Positions 18,955 to 26,242 of a stretch of DNA of 46,300 nucleotides are shown here, one piece after another; the stretch's first letter is position 1; each line of letters begins with the position of its first letter. A program made the position numbers and the translations under genes. Source of the DNA: Acidobacteriota bacterium (GTDB lineage: Bacteria > Acidobacteriota > Blastocatellia > Pyrinomonadales > Pyrinomonadaceae); the NCBI GenBank assembly GCA_020199995.1, contig JAIVJM010000013.1:1-46300 (forward strand). Direction: 5' to 3'. A model generated the notes under the pieces. That model ran no database searches and was not told where the DNA came from. It saw only the letters and a program-made list of their open reading frames with translations.

Positions 18955-19717
18955 AAGATCAAGCGAGACTCAGGAAGAGATGAGGGCGGGCGAGTCTCCG
19001 GAAGAGTCGGACGGGCGGATCGTCGCGGGTGTCGAATCGTCAGATGGCGTCCACGAAGAGAAGCCGCTCCGCTACCTCATCCAGAACCTTGAGCGCACTT
19101 ACGGCACGCCTGAGAATTGCCGCGCGCCGCGCACAGACCCGCTCGACATGCTCGTCCGCATCATCCTCTCGCAGGCGACGAGCGACACGAACAGCGACCG
19201 CACCTTCGCCGCGCTCAAGAAACGCTTCCCCGCGTGGGACGCGGTGCTGCGCGCCAGAGAGTCCACGCTCGCCGACACCATCCGCTCGGGCGGCCTCGCC
19301 AACCAGAAGTCCGCCGTCATCCGCGGAGTGCTCCGGCAGCTCAGAGAGCAGCACGGCGCGCTCGACCTCTCGTTCCTCCACGAGATGCCGACGGAAGAGG
19401 CCGTGCGGTATCTTTCCCGATTTCGCGGCATCGGGCCGAAGACGGTGGCCTGCACGCTCCTCTTCGCCTGCCGCAAAAATGTCTTCCCGCTCGACACGCA
19501 CATTTTCCGCATCCTGCGCCGCGTCGGCCTCGTCCCGCAGAAATGCACCGACGCACGCGCGCACGAGATCATGTCCGGCCTCGTGCCCGAAGGGAAATTC
19601 TACTCTTTCCACGTCAACCTCGTCCGCCACGGGCGCGCACTCTGTCGCCCACGCGAACCACTGTGCGGGCAGTGCCCAGTCGTCGAATATTGCGACTACG
19701 GGCAGATGCTCATCTGA
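18914..19717 (+). CDS. endonuclease III-like DNA glycosylase with [4Fe-4S] cluster
   Basis: A 267-residue HhH-GPD glycosylase. The N-terminal 55 residues are a charged extension. The catalytic domain follows: IILSQATSDTNSDRTF, the helix-hairpin-helix FRGIGPKTVACTLLFA with the catalytic Lys, and FPLDTHIFRI with the catalytic Asp. The C-terminal cluster loop C-x6-C-x2-C-x5-C is intact. It excises oxidised pyrimidines in base excision repair. ATG 18914 overlaps bshA by 41 bases. An alternative ATG at 18980 is preceded by AGGAAG and would shorten the extension. Coupled expression with bshA is likely. Confidence 0.9.
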   Translation: MSVSSPRRKNRRAERSSETQEEMRAGESPEESDGRIVAGVESSDGVHEEKPLRYLIQNLERTYGTPENCRAPRTDPLDMLVRIILSQATSDTNSDRTFAALKKRFPAWDAVLRARESTLADTIRSGGLANQKSAVIRGVLRQLREQHGALDLSFLHEMPTEEAVRYLSRFRGIGPKTVACTLLFACRKNVFPLDTHIFRILRRVGLVPQKCTDARAHEIMSGLVPEGKFYSFHVNLVRHGRALCRPREPLCGQCPVVEYCDYGQMLI

Positions 19718-19772
19718 AGAAACTTGTTGGAAGTCAGGCTCTTTCAGAAGGATGGTGGGGCTGATGCGGTCG

Positions 19773-20159
19773 TCAGTGCCCGACGGGTATCCTTTGGAAA
19801 CGCGATTTTCCCTCCGCGTTCTCCCATGAAATATCCAGCACGTAAGGCTTGAGTTCGCCCGCGATGATTTTAAGTCTCTCTATCTGGTCTCGATTGGCGT
19901 CAACCGGCTTGCCATTGATCCATGTTCGGTGCGAGAGGACGACTTTCTCTTTAGGGTGTATCCGCTCCGTATCCTGAAACTTAATGTTGACCTGTGAGGG
20001 GCCGCCGCCCGGAGTTTCTTCGTCCTTCAGAAAGATGGTCAGAACCTCGACGGACTTGAGCGTCTGGTCGCCCTCATTTATCAACTCTAAAAGAACCTTC
20101 GATCCATCGTCTATGAATCTGGCGGTAAATGGATTCTCTGTTCTGCTCTCGCTTGACAT
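19773..20159 (-). CDS. small hypothetical protein, last of the post-groEL cluster
   Basis: 128 residues from ATG 20159, preceded by GGGAGAAG. The sequence (FTARFIDDGSKVLLELINEG; TIFLKDEETPGGGPSQVNIK) is beta-rich and resembles an immunoglobulin-like sandwich, with a late SWENAEGKSRFQRIPVG. There is no signal peptide or membrane segment, so it is cytoplasmic by inference. I recognise no family. It is the most downstream of five closely spaced minus-strand genes following groL, with 46 bases between it and the previous gene. Confidence 0.65.
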   Translation of the reverse strand: MSSESRTENPFTARFIDDGSKVLLELINEGDQTLKSVEVLTIFLKDEETPGGGPSQVNIKFQDTERIHPKEKVVLSHRTWINGKPVDANRDQIERLKIIAGELKPYVLDISWENAEGKSRFQRIPVGH

Positions 20160-20205
20160 AATCTTCTCCCGCGCGGTTAGTCTCGTCCTATCAAGACGCC
20201 TTCCA

Positions 20206-20460
20206 CTAAACGTATGCGTAGTGTTCATCCAACTTCATTCGCAATGCTGTCGGCGTATCTTTCAAATTCGCGGCCCGAAGCGCCTTGAGCGTCGAGCCGA
20301 ACGGGTGCACGCGTGAGAAACGCCATTGCCCGGACTGCTTCTCAAAGCACCAGCGGTAATACGGCCCGCCCGTGCGGTGGCTGTAGAAGACTTCGCGCCC
20401 GAGGGGCGCATCCATGCCTCCCGCGTCGGTATAGATTCGTATTCCGTTCATCTTCACCAT
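20206..20460 (-). CDS. small hypothetical protein, post-groEL cluster
   Basis: 84 residues from ATG 20460; a second ATG at 20451 has a slightly better ribosome site (GGTGAAG). The sequence contains REVFYSHRTGGPYYRWCFEK and SGQWRFSRVHPFGSTLKALR, Tyr/Trp-rich and beta-like. No signal peptide or known motif is visible. It lies between two equally small genes on the same strand with gaps of about 50 bases. Function unknown. Confidence 0.6.
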   Translation of the reverse strand: MVKMNGIRIYTDAGGMDAPLGREVFYSHRTGGPYYRWCFEKQSGQWRFSRVHPFGSTLKALRAANLKDTPTALRMKLDEHYAYV

Positions 20461-20509
20461 CTTTGATTTTTCACAGCTTCCATAACTACGAGCAACTTTA
20501 CCCGAGTCG

Positions 20510-20728
20510 CTAAACCGCCAGCCCGCTCGGTTGGACGGAGAGTTTCTCCAAATCCTCGTCACTGCTGATCTTCACAACCTCCCCGCTTCCGTCGAGCTGC
20601 ACTTTGATCACACAGTACGAGGAAAAAGAGCCGGTGCGCCGATCAAAAACTATTACTTTCCCGGTTCTGCCTCCGTGCCAGCCCCGACGTATTCTGACTG
20701 TCGAGCCCAGTAAATTGTCTGTCGCCAT
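20510..20728 (-). CDS. small KOW/SH3-like hypothetical protein
   Basis: 72 residues from ATG 20728 with AAGGG about seven bases upstream. The core LLGSTVRIRRGWHGGRTGKV resembles a KOW or SH3-like barrel start, as in proteins that contact RNA or ribosomes. A beta-rich continuation follows (SYCVIKVQLDGSGEVVKISS) with a final DLEKLSVQPSG. The fold is an inference and the function unknown. It is the middle gene of the five-gene post-groEL cluster. Confidence 0.65.
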   Translation of the reverse strand: MATDNLLGSTVRIRRGWHGGRTGKVIVFDRRTGSFSSYCVIKVQLDGSGEVVKISSDEDLEKLSVQPSGLAV

Positions 20729-20786
20729 ATTTACCCTTCTCTTCGTGAAAACGTCTGCGTCCTGAGCACATCTTGACACGGCGCGT

Positions 20787-21146
20787 TCAAGACGCAATTT
20801 CCCGCCGTTCGTTCACGCTCTCGCCATCAAATTGCTCCGACTGCTCCGGGACTTTGTGGACGAGTAGCGCAAGCTGCGCGTGCTCCAACGGATGCCCGCG
20901 GCTCAAGCTCAGAGAAGGATCATCCACCAGACAAAATTGCGCGGCGCTTTGACCGTCTTTCGGGACGAGACTGGCGAGCGCCCGCGCGTCGAGCAGCACC
21001 GGCTTAAAGAGCATCATTCCCGAGTGGCGCGAGCGCGCCGCCATCGCCTCGCGGTTGTTGCGAAAGACAGGCATCCGTAAGTGCCCGTGGTCTTCAAGAG
21101 CGAACCAGTCGCCATTGGCTCGTTGCATCGCGTACAGGCTGCTCAT
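20787..21146 (-). CDS. hypothetical protein, post-groEL cluster
   Basis: 119 residues from ATG 21146, preceded by AAAGGGG; an in-frame ATG nine codons earlier is possible. The first two thirds (MSSLYAMQRANGDWFALEDH; AMAARSRHSGMMLFKPVLLD) form an alpha/beta unit recalling small proteins that bind a regulator or modify a surface. The C-terminal third is charged and probably disordered. There is no membrane segment. Family not recognised. It starts 28 bases after the zinc-finger-like gene. Confidence 0.6.
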   Translation of the reverse strand: MSSLYAMQRANGDWFALEDHGHLRMPVFRNNREAMAARSRHSGMMLFKPVLLDARALASLVPKDGQSAAQFCLVDDPSLSLSRGHPLEHAQLALLVHKVPEQSEQFDGESVNERREIAS

Positions 21147-21173
21147 GGCATAACCCCTTTCAGTCATTAACAT

Positions 21174-21419
21174 TTATCCCTGAGCAAAGACGCGCGACCA
21201 ACCTGTCCCGGCGCATGTCAGACACGAGTTGGTGGCGCTCCGCCTGCCGCTGCCCTCACATTGACGACATGGTCCCGCCGGCTGTGCCACCGAGACTTTG
21301 CCTTTCCCGCCGCACACCAGACACGAGATGACGTGGGCCAAAGAGATGGCCCACGTCCCCGTTCCCGCGCACCACGCACATGTTTCCGGCGCATGAGTCT
21401 TCTGCGGCTGGCTTATCAT
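21174..21419 (-). CDS. small DnaJ-type zinc-finger (CxxCxGxG) protein
   Basis: 81 residues from ATG 21419 with AAGGACG upstream. Four CxxC units occur in order: CAWCAGTGT, CLVCGGKGK, CRQCEGSGR and CLTCAGTGW. This is the DnaJ central cysteine-rich pattern of CxxCxGxG repeats, expected to bind two zinc ions. No J domain is present. Such stand-alone modules can act as chaperone-like or thiol-redox proteins. It is the first gene after groL on the same strand, which makes a proteostasis role plausible but unproved. Confidence 0.75.
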   Translation of the reverse strand: MISQPQKTHAPETCAWCAGTGTWAISLAHVISCLVCGGKGKVSVAQPAGPCRQCEGSGRRSATNSCLTCAGTGWSRVFAQG

Positions 21420-21505
21420 TCTACGTCCTTCGAGCGATTTGAATAGTTTGAAGAGATCGGGCTCTCCGGCAACCGACAATCATCTTCAACTGTAGACTTT
21501 GCCAA

Positions 21506-21546
21506 GAGGGTTCTCCTTAAGAAGTCGGCCTTCAAGGAGAACCCTC
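21506..21546 (-). terminator. strong hairpin between groL and the small-gene cluster
   Basis: Positions 21506-21518 pair perfectly with 21534-21546 (13 bp), with an inner GAAG/CTTC stem. It begins 23 bases beyond the groL stop in the direction of transcription. There is no U-tract on the minus strand, so partial termination or mRNA stabilisation of groESL is as likely as full termination. Confidence 0.55.
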
Positions 21547-21568
21547 CTGGCGCGCCGGAAGAAGGCTC

Positions 21569-23032
21569 TTACATGCCCATCCCGCCGCCCATGCCCCCGG
21601 ACATCGCTCCGGACTTATCGTCTTCCTGAATCTCCGAGATGATGGCTTCGGTCGTGAGCATCAAGCCGGCGATTGAGGCGGCGTTTTGCAGCGCGCAGCG
21701 CGTGACTTTCGCGGGGTCTATAATGCCCGCGGCCACAAGGTCTTCAAACTTCTCGGTCGCGGCGTTGTAGCCGAAATTGGCGTTCTTTTCGGCGCGTACT
21801 TTCTCCACGATGACCGCGCCTTCTTTGCCCGCATTCTGGACGATCTGGCGCAGAGGCTCTTCGAGCGCACGCTTGACGATGGTGACGCCGATCTGCTCGT
21901 CCATGTCTCCGGTCACTTCGCCGTCCGCGTCAGCCTCGAAAATCTTGAACTTGTCGAGCGCCTTGGCCGCGCGAATCAGAGCCACGCCGCCGCCCGGAAC
22001 GATCCCTTCCTCGACCGCCGCGCGGGTCGCGTGCATCGCGTCTTCGACGCGCGCCTTCTTCTCCTTGAGTTCAGTCTCGGTGGCCGCCCCGACCTTGATG
22101 ACCGCGACTCCGCCGACCAGCTTGGCGAGGCGCTCCTGCAATTTCTCGCGGTCGTAGTCCGACGAGGTGTCCTCGATCTGAGCTTTGAGCGTTTTCACGC
22201 GGCCCTGCAAGTCGTCGGCGTTGCCCCCGCCGTCAATGATCGTCGTGCTTTCCTTGTCAATTGACACTCTCCGGGCGCTGCCCAGGTCTTCGAGCTTGAC
22301 GTTCTCGAGCTTGATGCCGAGGTCTTCCGAGATGACCTTGCCGCCCGTCATAATGGCGATGTCTTCGAGCATCGCCTTGCGGCGATCGCCGAAGCCCGGA
22401 GCCTTCACCGCCGCGACGTTCAAAGTGCCGCGCAGCTTGTTGACGACGAGCGTGGCGAGCGCCTCGCCTTCGACGTCTTCCGCGATGATTAAAATCGGCT
22501 TGCCCCCCTTGGCGACCTGCTCGAGCAACGGCAGGATGTCACGCATCGAAGAAATCTTCTTCTCACAAAGGAGAATGGACGGGTCCTCAAGCACGGCTTC
22601 CATGCTTTCCGGGTCGGTCACGAAGTAGGGCGAAAGGTAGCCGCGATCAAGCTGCATGCCTTCGACGAACTCCAAATCCGTCTCCATCGTCTTCGATTCT
22701 TCGACCGTGATGACGCCGTCTTTGCCGACCTTGTTCATCGCTTCCGCGATCAACTCGCCGATGGTCGCGTCGCCGTTCGCCGAGATCGTGCCGACCTGCG
22801 CGATCATGTCGCCCTTGACCGGCTTCGAGAGGCGCTTGATCTCGGCGGTCGCGCGCTCGACCGCCTTCTCGATGCCGCGCTTGAGGGCCATCGGGTTCGC
22901 GCCCGCCGCCACCGTCTTGACGCCCTCGCGGAAGATGGCCTGCGCGAGCACGGTCGCGGTGGTCGTCCCATCGCCCGCCACGTCCGAGGTCTTCGACGCG
23001 ACTTCTTTTACCAGAATTATCTGCTTTGCCAT
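21569..23032 (-). CDS. groL: chaperonin GroEL, lacking part of the N-terminal equatorial domain
   Basis: 487 residues, about 75 short of the family norm. The start is MAKQII with a good GGAGAAG site, as in intact GroEL. The next residues are [22 protein letters not shown], which in intact proteins begin near residue 80. The ATP-binding blocks TLGPKGRNV and DGVTVA are therefore missing, in frame, while the GDGTTTAT nucleotide-binding motif, apical domain and the Gly/Met tail ([11 protein letters not shown]) remain. Such a protein should not form a working ATPase ring. It is either a real in-frame deletion, an assembly collapse or a degenerate paralogue. It lies downstream of groS with normal spacing. 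Confidence 0.85.
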   Translation of the reverse strand: MAKQIILVKEVASKTSDVAGDGTTTATVLAQAIFREGVKTVAAGANPMALKRGIEKAVERATAEIKRLSKPVKGDMIAQVGTISANGDATIGELIAEAMNKVGKDGVITVEESKTMETDLEFVEGMQLDRGYLSPYFVTDPESMEAVLEDPSILLCEKKISSMRDILPLLEQVAKGGKPILIIAEDVEGEALATLVVNKLRGTLNVAAVKAPGFGDRRKAMLEDIAIMTGGKVISEDLGIKLENVKLEDLGSARRVSIDKESTTIIDGGGNADDLQGRVKTLKAQIEDTSSDYDREKLQERLAKLVGGVAVIKVGAATETELKEKKARVEDAMHATRAAVEEGIVPGGGVALIRAAKALDKFKIFEADADGEVTGDMDEQIGVTIVKRALEEPLRQIVQNAGKEGAVIVEKVRAEKNANFGYNAATEKFEDLVAAGIIDPAKVTRCALQNAASIAGLMLTTEAIISEIQEDDKSGAMSGGMGGGMGM

Positions 23033-23119
23033 AATCTTTTTCTCTTCTCCTAAATATCAAAAGTTGTTAATGACGTCCCGGAGTGGGCCGGGCGATCAAA
23101 ATCCTCCGCCGTCGAAGGA

Positions 23120-23491
23120 CTATTTGGCGCTCTTCTTGCCGCTCCCGCCCGTCGTCTTCGTCGTGCCGCCACCGGCGGAGCCTGCCGCCGCGCCCGCGCG
23201 TTCAATGATTCCGAGAATCTCCTCCTCGCGCATAATCAACAGCTCTTCGCCGTCAATCTTGATTTCAGAACTGCTGTACTTGCCGAACAAGACGCGGTCG
23301 CCCGCCTTCACGTCCAAAGCCTGACGCGTGCCGTCTTTCCTGTATTTGCCTTCACCGGCGGCGATTACTTCGCCCTCCTGCGGTTTCTCTTTGGCCGAGT
23401 CAGGGATAATGATACCGCCGCGAACCTGCTCGCCTTCCTCAATGCGCTTCACGATTACGCGGTCATGTAGAGGCTTGATATTCGTCGTCAT
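23120..23491 (-). CDS. groS: co-chaperonin GroES with C-terminal tail
   Basis: ATG 23491 is the canonical start ([20 protein letters not shown]), with a GGAG upstream. The mobile-loop region [20 protein letters not shown] and the beta-barrel strand [20 protein letters not shown] are intact. The usual protein ends near EEEILGIIE, at about 96 residues. Here a further 27 residues rich in Ala, Gly, Thr and Lys follow ([20 protein letters not shown]). It caps GroEL rings. The groS-groL order and spacing are normal. No CIRCE element (TTAGCACTC-N9-GAGTGCTAA) is visible upstream. Confidence 0.95.
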   Translation of the reverse strand: MTTNIKPLHDRVIVKRIEEGEQVRGGIIIPDSAKEKPQEGEVIAAGEGKYRKDGTRQALDVKAGDRVLFGKYSSSEIKIDGEELLIMREEEILGIIERAGAAAGSAGGGTTKTTGGSGKKSAK

Positions 23492-23765
23492 AACTTGCTC
23501 CGGTCTCCTTTTCGGTTTTGCTGCCAAGCATTAAATTCCCGGTACATTGAAAGTTCTAAGCTCTTCTTCATTGAGGCAGGGAAGCCCGAGTCAGGAAATC
23601 CACTCAATGTTTTAGACCGTACAGGGGAAGACTGACACACTTCGGTTCATGGCAGTCGAGCTGTGGGCGTCAGGTGGTCTGGGTAATTCCAGAAGATCTG
23701 AGAAGGGAGTGAGCTGGTCTCGATTCCACACAACTTTAGGCCAGATAAAGATATATGTCAATTAC

Positions 23766-23777
23766 AGAATATATTCT
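23766..23777. promoter_or_regulatory. 12-bp palindrome, possible operator of the XRE regulator
   Basis: The perfect palindrome AGAATATATTCT is embedded in an unusually AT-rich stretch (about 23745-23795), 14 bases upstream of the small HTH gene. Size and position fit an autoregulatory Cro/C1-type operator overlapping the promoter. Confidence 0.4.
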
Positions 23778-23791
23778 ATATATGCTATACA

Positions 23792-23989
23792 TTGCGCGGG
23801 CGGACATTCTATTGGCTGGCGAAGGAGACGGGCATCAGCCACTCGACGCTCTGGCGTCTGAAGAAAGGTAAATCGGTGGGCATCAATTTTGCCACTCTGG
23901 AACGGATTTGCACGATGCTCAGTTGTCAGCCGGGTGATGTGCTGAAGCTGGCGGAAGAGAAAAAGACCGGCAAGAAGCGCAGCGCGTGA
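23792..23989 (+). CDS. small XRE (Cro/C1-type HTH) regulator, atypical start
   Basis: 65 residues holding a nearly complete helix-turn-helix: FYWLAKETGISHSTLWRLKK, then GINFATLERICTMLSCQPGD. This is the compact XRE type that recognises short palindromes. The N-terminal residues before WLAKETG are shorter than usual. The only plausible start is TTG 23792 without a ribosome site. An ATG at 23782 lies in another frame, so a one-base frameshift near 23795 is possible. The C-terminus is basic (EEKKTGKKRSA). It precedes the potassium locus, but its target is unknown. Confidence 0.65.
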   Translation: MRGRTFYWLAKETGISHSTLWRLKKGKSVGINFATLERICTMLSCQPGDVLKLAEEKKTGKKRSA

Positions 23990-24194
23990 GGTAGTGATGA
24001 TTCTAGCGAGAGGCTGACGGACGACACCCACTCCGCGCGCACGGCGCTGCGCGCGGGGGCTGACGATTCTTCACCGCTCATCGTCTTCACCCTCTCGGGG
24101 TCTTGAGCAGCGCCGTCTTTATAAACTCCTTATAAAACCCTTATCCCTATCCTTATGCGCGCGCGAGTAGTATCGGGCGGTTGATAACTTGTCT

Positions 24195-24372
24195 GCCGAA
24201 GTTGCCCGCCGAAGGATTCCGAAAGGGGGGCGACGCGGGGGAACCGTCGTCCCGCGATAACAAATCGCGGGACATGGGGCGAATCGTGTTGAGTCGTTGA
24301 CGACACCACGCGAAGGATACTTCTCTATCCCAGCCCATCAGCTAACCTCGTAGGCTTTTCAGAGAAGGGCGA
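24195..24372 (+). ncRNA. c-di-AMP riboswitch (ydaO-yuaA class)
   Basis: The diagnostic conserved blocks occur in order: GGGGGAACC (24237-24245), GGGGCGAATC (24276-24285), AGGATACTTCTC (24314-24325) and CAGCTAACCTCGTAGGC (24339-24355). A paired element (TCCCGCGAT/ATCGCGGGA, 24250-24272) lies between the first two. In the known class, c-di-AMP binding turns off genes for potassium or osmolyte transport and cell-wall enzymes. Here the downstream gene is a KimA-type K+ importer, the same partner as in Bacillus subtilis ydaO (kimA). The outer boundaries are approximate. Confidence 0.92.
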
Positions 24373-24389
24373 CGCCGCGACCAGATTCT

Positions 24390-24426
24390 AGAAGGGCACG
24401 GAGGCCACGCGCTTCCGTGCCCTTCT
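24390..24426 (+). terminator. expression-platform hairpin downstream of the c-di-AMP riboswitch
   Basis: AGAAGGGCACGGA (24390-24402) pairs perfectly with TCCGTGCCCTTCT (24414-24426) around an 11-nt loop. It lies between the aptamer and the kimA start. No U-tract follows, so it may be a rho-dependent or non-canonical terminator. The segment AGAGAAGGGC (24361-24370), at the aptamer's end, resembles its left arm and could compete with it. Confidence 0.6.
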
Positions 24427-24460
24427 GTGCGGCAAATGACCGGGGAGAATTTTTCGTCAG

Positions 24461-25447
24461 ATGTGGAAATCTTTCAAACGCACCTTAGTCGGTAATCCCA
24501 TCTCAAGCGAGCAGGCTCAACACGAGCGGTTGAACAAGAAGACGGCGCTGGCCGTCTTTTCTTCCGACGCGCTCTCTTCAGTGGCTTACTCGACGGAAGC
24601 GATCCTGCTCGTCCTGCTCGCCGCGGGGTCCATCGCCATCGGTTATCTCGTACCCATCGTCATCGGGATTACGGTCCTCTTGGCGATACTTACGCTCTCA
24701 TATCGCCAGACCATTCATGCTTACCCGTCGGGCGGCGGGGCGTATATCGTCGCCAAAGACAATCTGGGGACGCAGCCGGGACTCGTCGCCGGGGCCTCGT
24801 TACTGGTTGACTACATCCTGACGGTGGCCGTCTCCGTCTCGGCAGGAGTGGCGGCGATTACGTTGGCCACGCAGGGCACTCGTCTGGACTTTCTCCACGA
24901 GCACCGGGTGGCGCTGTGCATCGTCATCGTCGTCCTTATCGCCTTGATTAACTTGCGCGGGGTGCGAGAGTCGGGCGCGATCTTCGCCGGGCCGTCTTAC
25001 CTGTTCATCTTCTCGATGCTGGCGCTCATCGCGGTCGGATTCTTTCGCTACTACGCGACGGGCCAGACCATGCCCGTGCCTGCTGCCGAAGATGTACACT
25101 TCGATCAGTCCGTGGGAACAGTGACGCACAGCGCCCTGACCGGTGGAGCCCTGCTCTGGTTACTGATGCGAGCCTTCGCCGCCGGTTGCACGGCACTGAC
25201 CGGAGTCGAGGCGATCTCGAACGGCATTCCCGCCTTCAAGAAGCCGGAGTCGAAAAACGCCGCCACGACTCTCACATGGATGGCGTTCATCATGACGGCG
25301 CTCATCCTCGGCACAGGATTCCTCGCCTACAAACTGAACGCGCACCCTACAGGAGCGGAGCGTCCGGCGCTTGGGGAAGCCGGGTCGTCTTCACGCTCCC
25401 GATTGGCGACCGCGACGAGGCCGCTCCCGAGAGCGCCTCCGAATTGA
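24461..25447 (+). pseudogene. kimA: KimA-type potassium importer, truncated after about 300 residues
   Basis: The ATG at 24461 is preceded by GGGGAGAAT. The protein begins MWKSFKRTLVGNPISSEQAQ and contains KTALAVFSSDALSSVAYSTE, AYPSGGGAYIVAKDNLGTQP and LTGVEAISNGIPAFKKPESK, the signatures of the KimA (YdaO) APC-superfamily K+/H+ symporter, normally about 600 residues. About seven membrane segments are present. Homology stops at FLAYKLNAHPTG (about 25355). The following 30 codons are unrelated and overlap, in another frame, the end of a histidine kinase. Roughly half the importer is therefore missing. A c-di-AMP riboswitch lies upstream, consistent with control of K+ uptake by c-di-AMP. Confidence 0.85.
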
Positions 25448-25491
25448 AGGCCGGAGAAGATGAGCGACAAGCAGCGCATACTAATCGTTGA
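25357..25491 (+). pseudogene. kdpD: C-terminal remnant of a sensor histidine kinase (kdpD-like)
   Basis: In the frame ending at TGA 25489-25491 the residues GSRVVFTLPIGDRDEAAP are the last strand of a histidine-kinase ATPase domain plus a short tail. The stop overlaps the kdpE start by 32 bases, a usual kdpD-kdpE arrangement. Nothing upstream in this frame belongs to a kinase; it is instead kimA sequence in another frame. The kinase is therefore represented only by its last 35-40 codons, joined near 25355-25376 to kimA. Assignment to kdpD rests mainly on the adjacent kdpE. Confidence 0.65.
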
Positions 25492-26161
25492 TGACGAGCC
25501 GCAGATCACGCGCGTGCTGCGCCGGAGCCTGACGACGCACGGCTACGACGTGCGCGTCGCCTCAGATGGCGAGACGGCCCTCCAGACGTTCGGCGACTGG
25601 CCGCCCGACCTCGTCATCACCGATCTCTCGATGCCGAACATGGACGGGCTCGGACTCTGCCGCAACCTGCGCGCGATTTCGCAGCTCCCCATCATCGTGC
25701 TCTCCGTGAGGGGGGAGGAGCGGATGAAAGTGCAGGCGCTCGATGCCGGGGCGGACGACTACGTCTCGAAGCCCTTCGGGATGGATGAGCTGCTGGCGCG
25801 CATCCGCGCGGCGCTCAGGCGCGCGGCGAGTCGCGGGCCGGGCGACGCGGTCTCGACCGTGCTCGAAATCGGCAACTTCCGCCTCGACCTCGAGAACCGC
25901 AGCGTCGCCCTCAGTGGCCGCGAAGCGCATCTGACGCCCAAAGAGTACGACCTGTTGGTCTATCTCGTCAGTCATCCTGGCAAAGTGCTCACGCACCGGA
26001 CGCTGCTCGCGGCCATCTGGGGCGGCGAGTCGGTGGAGCAGACCGAATACCTGCGCGTCTTCGTCGGGCAGCTACGCAAGAAGGTCGAGCCTGAGCCCGC
26101 CGCTCCGCGCTACATCCTCACCGAGCCGTGGATCGGTTACCGCTTCGACCCCGGCGCTTAA
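25460..26161 (+). CDS. kdpE: KdpE-type response regulator
   Basis: 233 residues, OmpR/PhoB family. The receiver domain has the acidic pair in ILIVDDEP, the phospho-acceptor Asp in LVITDLSMPNMDG and the Lys in YVSKPFGM. The C-terminal winged helix includes LTPKEYDLLVYLVSHPGKVL and ILTEPWIGYRF. The wording VEQTEYLRVFVGQLRKKVEP is characteristic of KdpE, which activates high-affinity kdpFABC potassium transport at low K+. The start overlaps the end of the kinase remnant. With the riboswitch and KimA it forms a potassium locus. kdpFABC itself is not in the window. Confidence 0.92.
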   Translation: MSDKQRILIVDDEPQITRVLRRSLTTHGYDVRVASDGETALQTFGDWPPDLVITDLSMPNMDGLGLCRNLRAISQLPIIVLSVRGEERMKVQALDAGADDYVSKPFGMDELLARIRAALRRAASRGPGDAVSTVLEIGNFRLDLENRSVALSGREAHLTPKEYDLLVYLVSHPGKVLTHRTLLAAIWGGESVEQTEYLRVFVGQLRKKVEPEPAAPRYILTEPWIGYRFDPGA

Positions 26162-26225
26162 AAAATTCTCGCCTCGACACTCCTACGTGGACGCACGGGG
26201 ACAGGTCCCAAGCGTCTGTTTTTCT

Positions 26226-26236
26226 TATGCTACACT
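26226..26236 (+). promoter_or_regulatory. -10 region of a probable leaderless promoter
   Basis: Overlapping TATGCT (26226-26231) and TACACT (26231-26236) lie 7-12 bases before the GTG at 26243, so transcription would start at or near the start codon. No convincing -35 and no Shine-Dalgarno sequence are visible. Confidence 0.4.
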
Positions 26237-26242
26237 CGCGCC

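Noticed and set aside
23492-23650. CIRCE/HrcA operator upstream of groS
   Set aside because: The TTAGCACTC-N9-GAGTGCTAA pattern is not found; no substitute heat-shock site could be supported.
24153-24338. Short minus-strand reading frame across 24.2 kb
   Set aside because: It overlaps the conserved blocks of the c-di-AMP riboswitch and has no ribosome site or recognisable residues.
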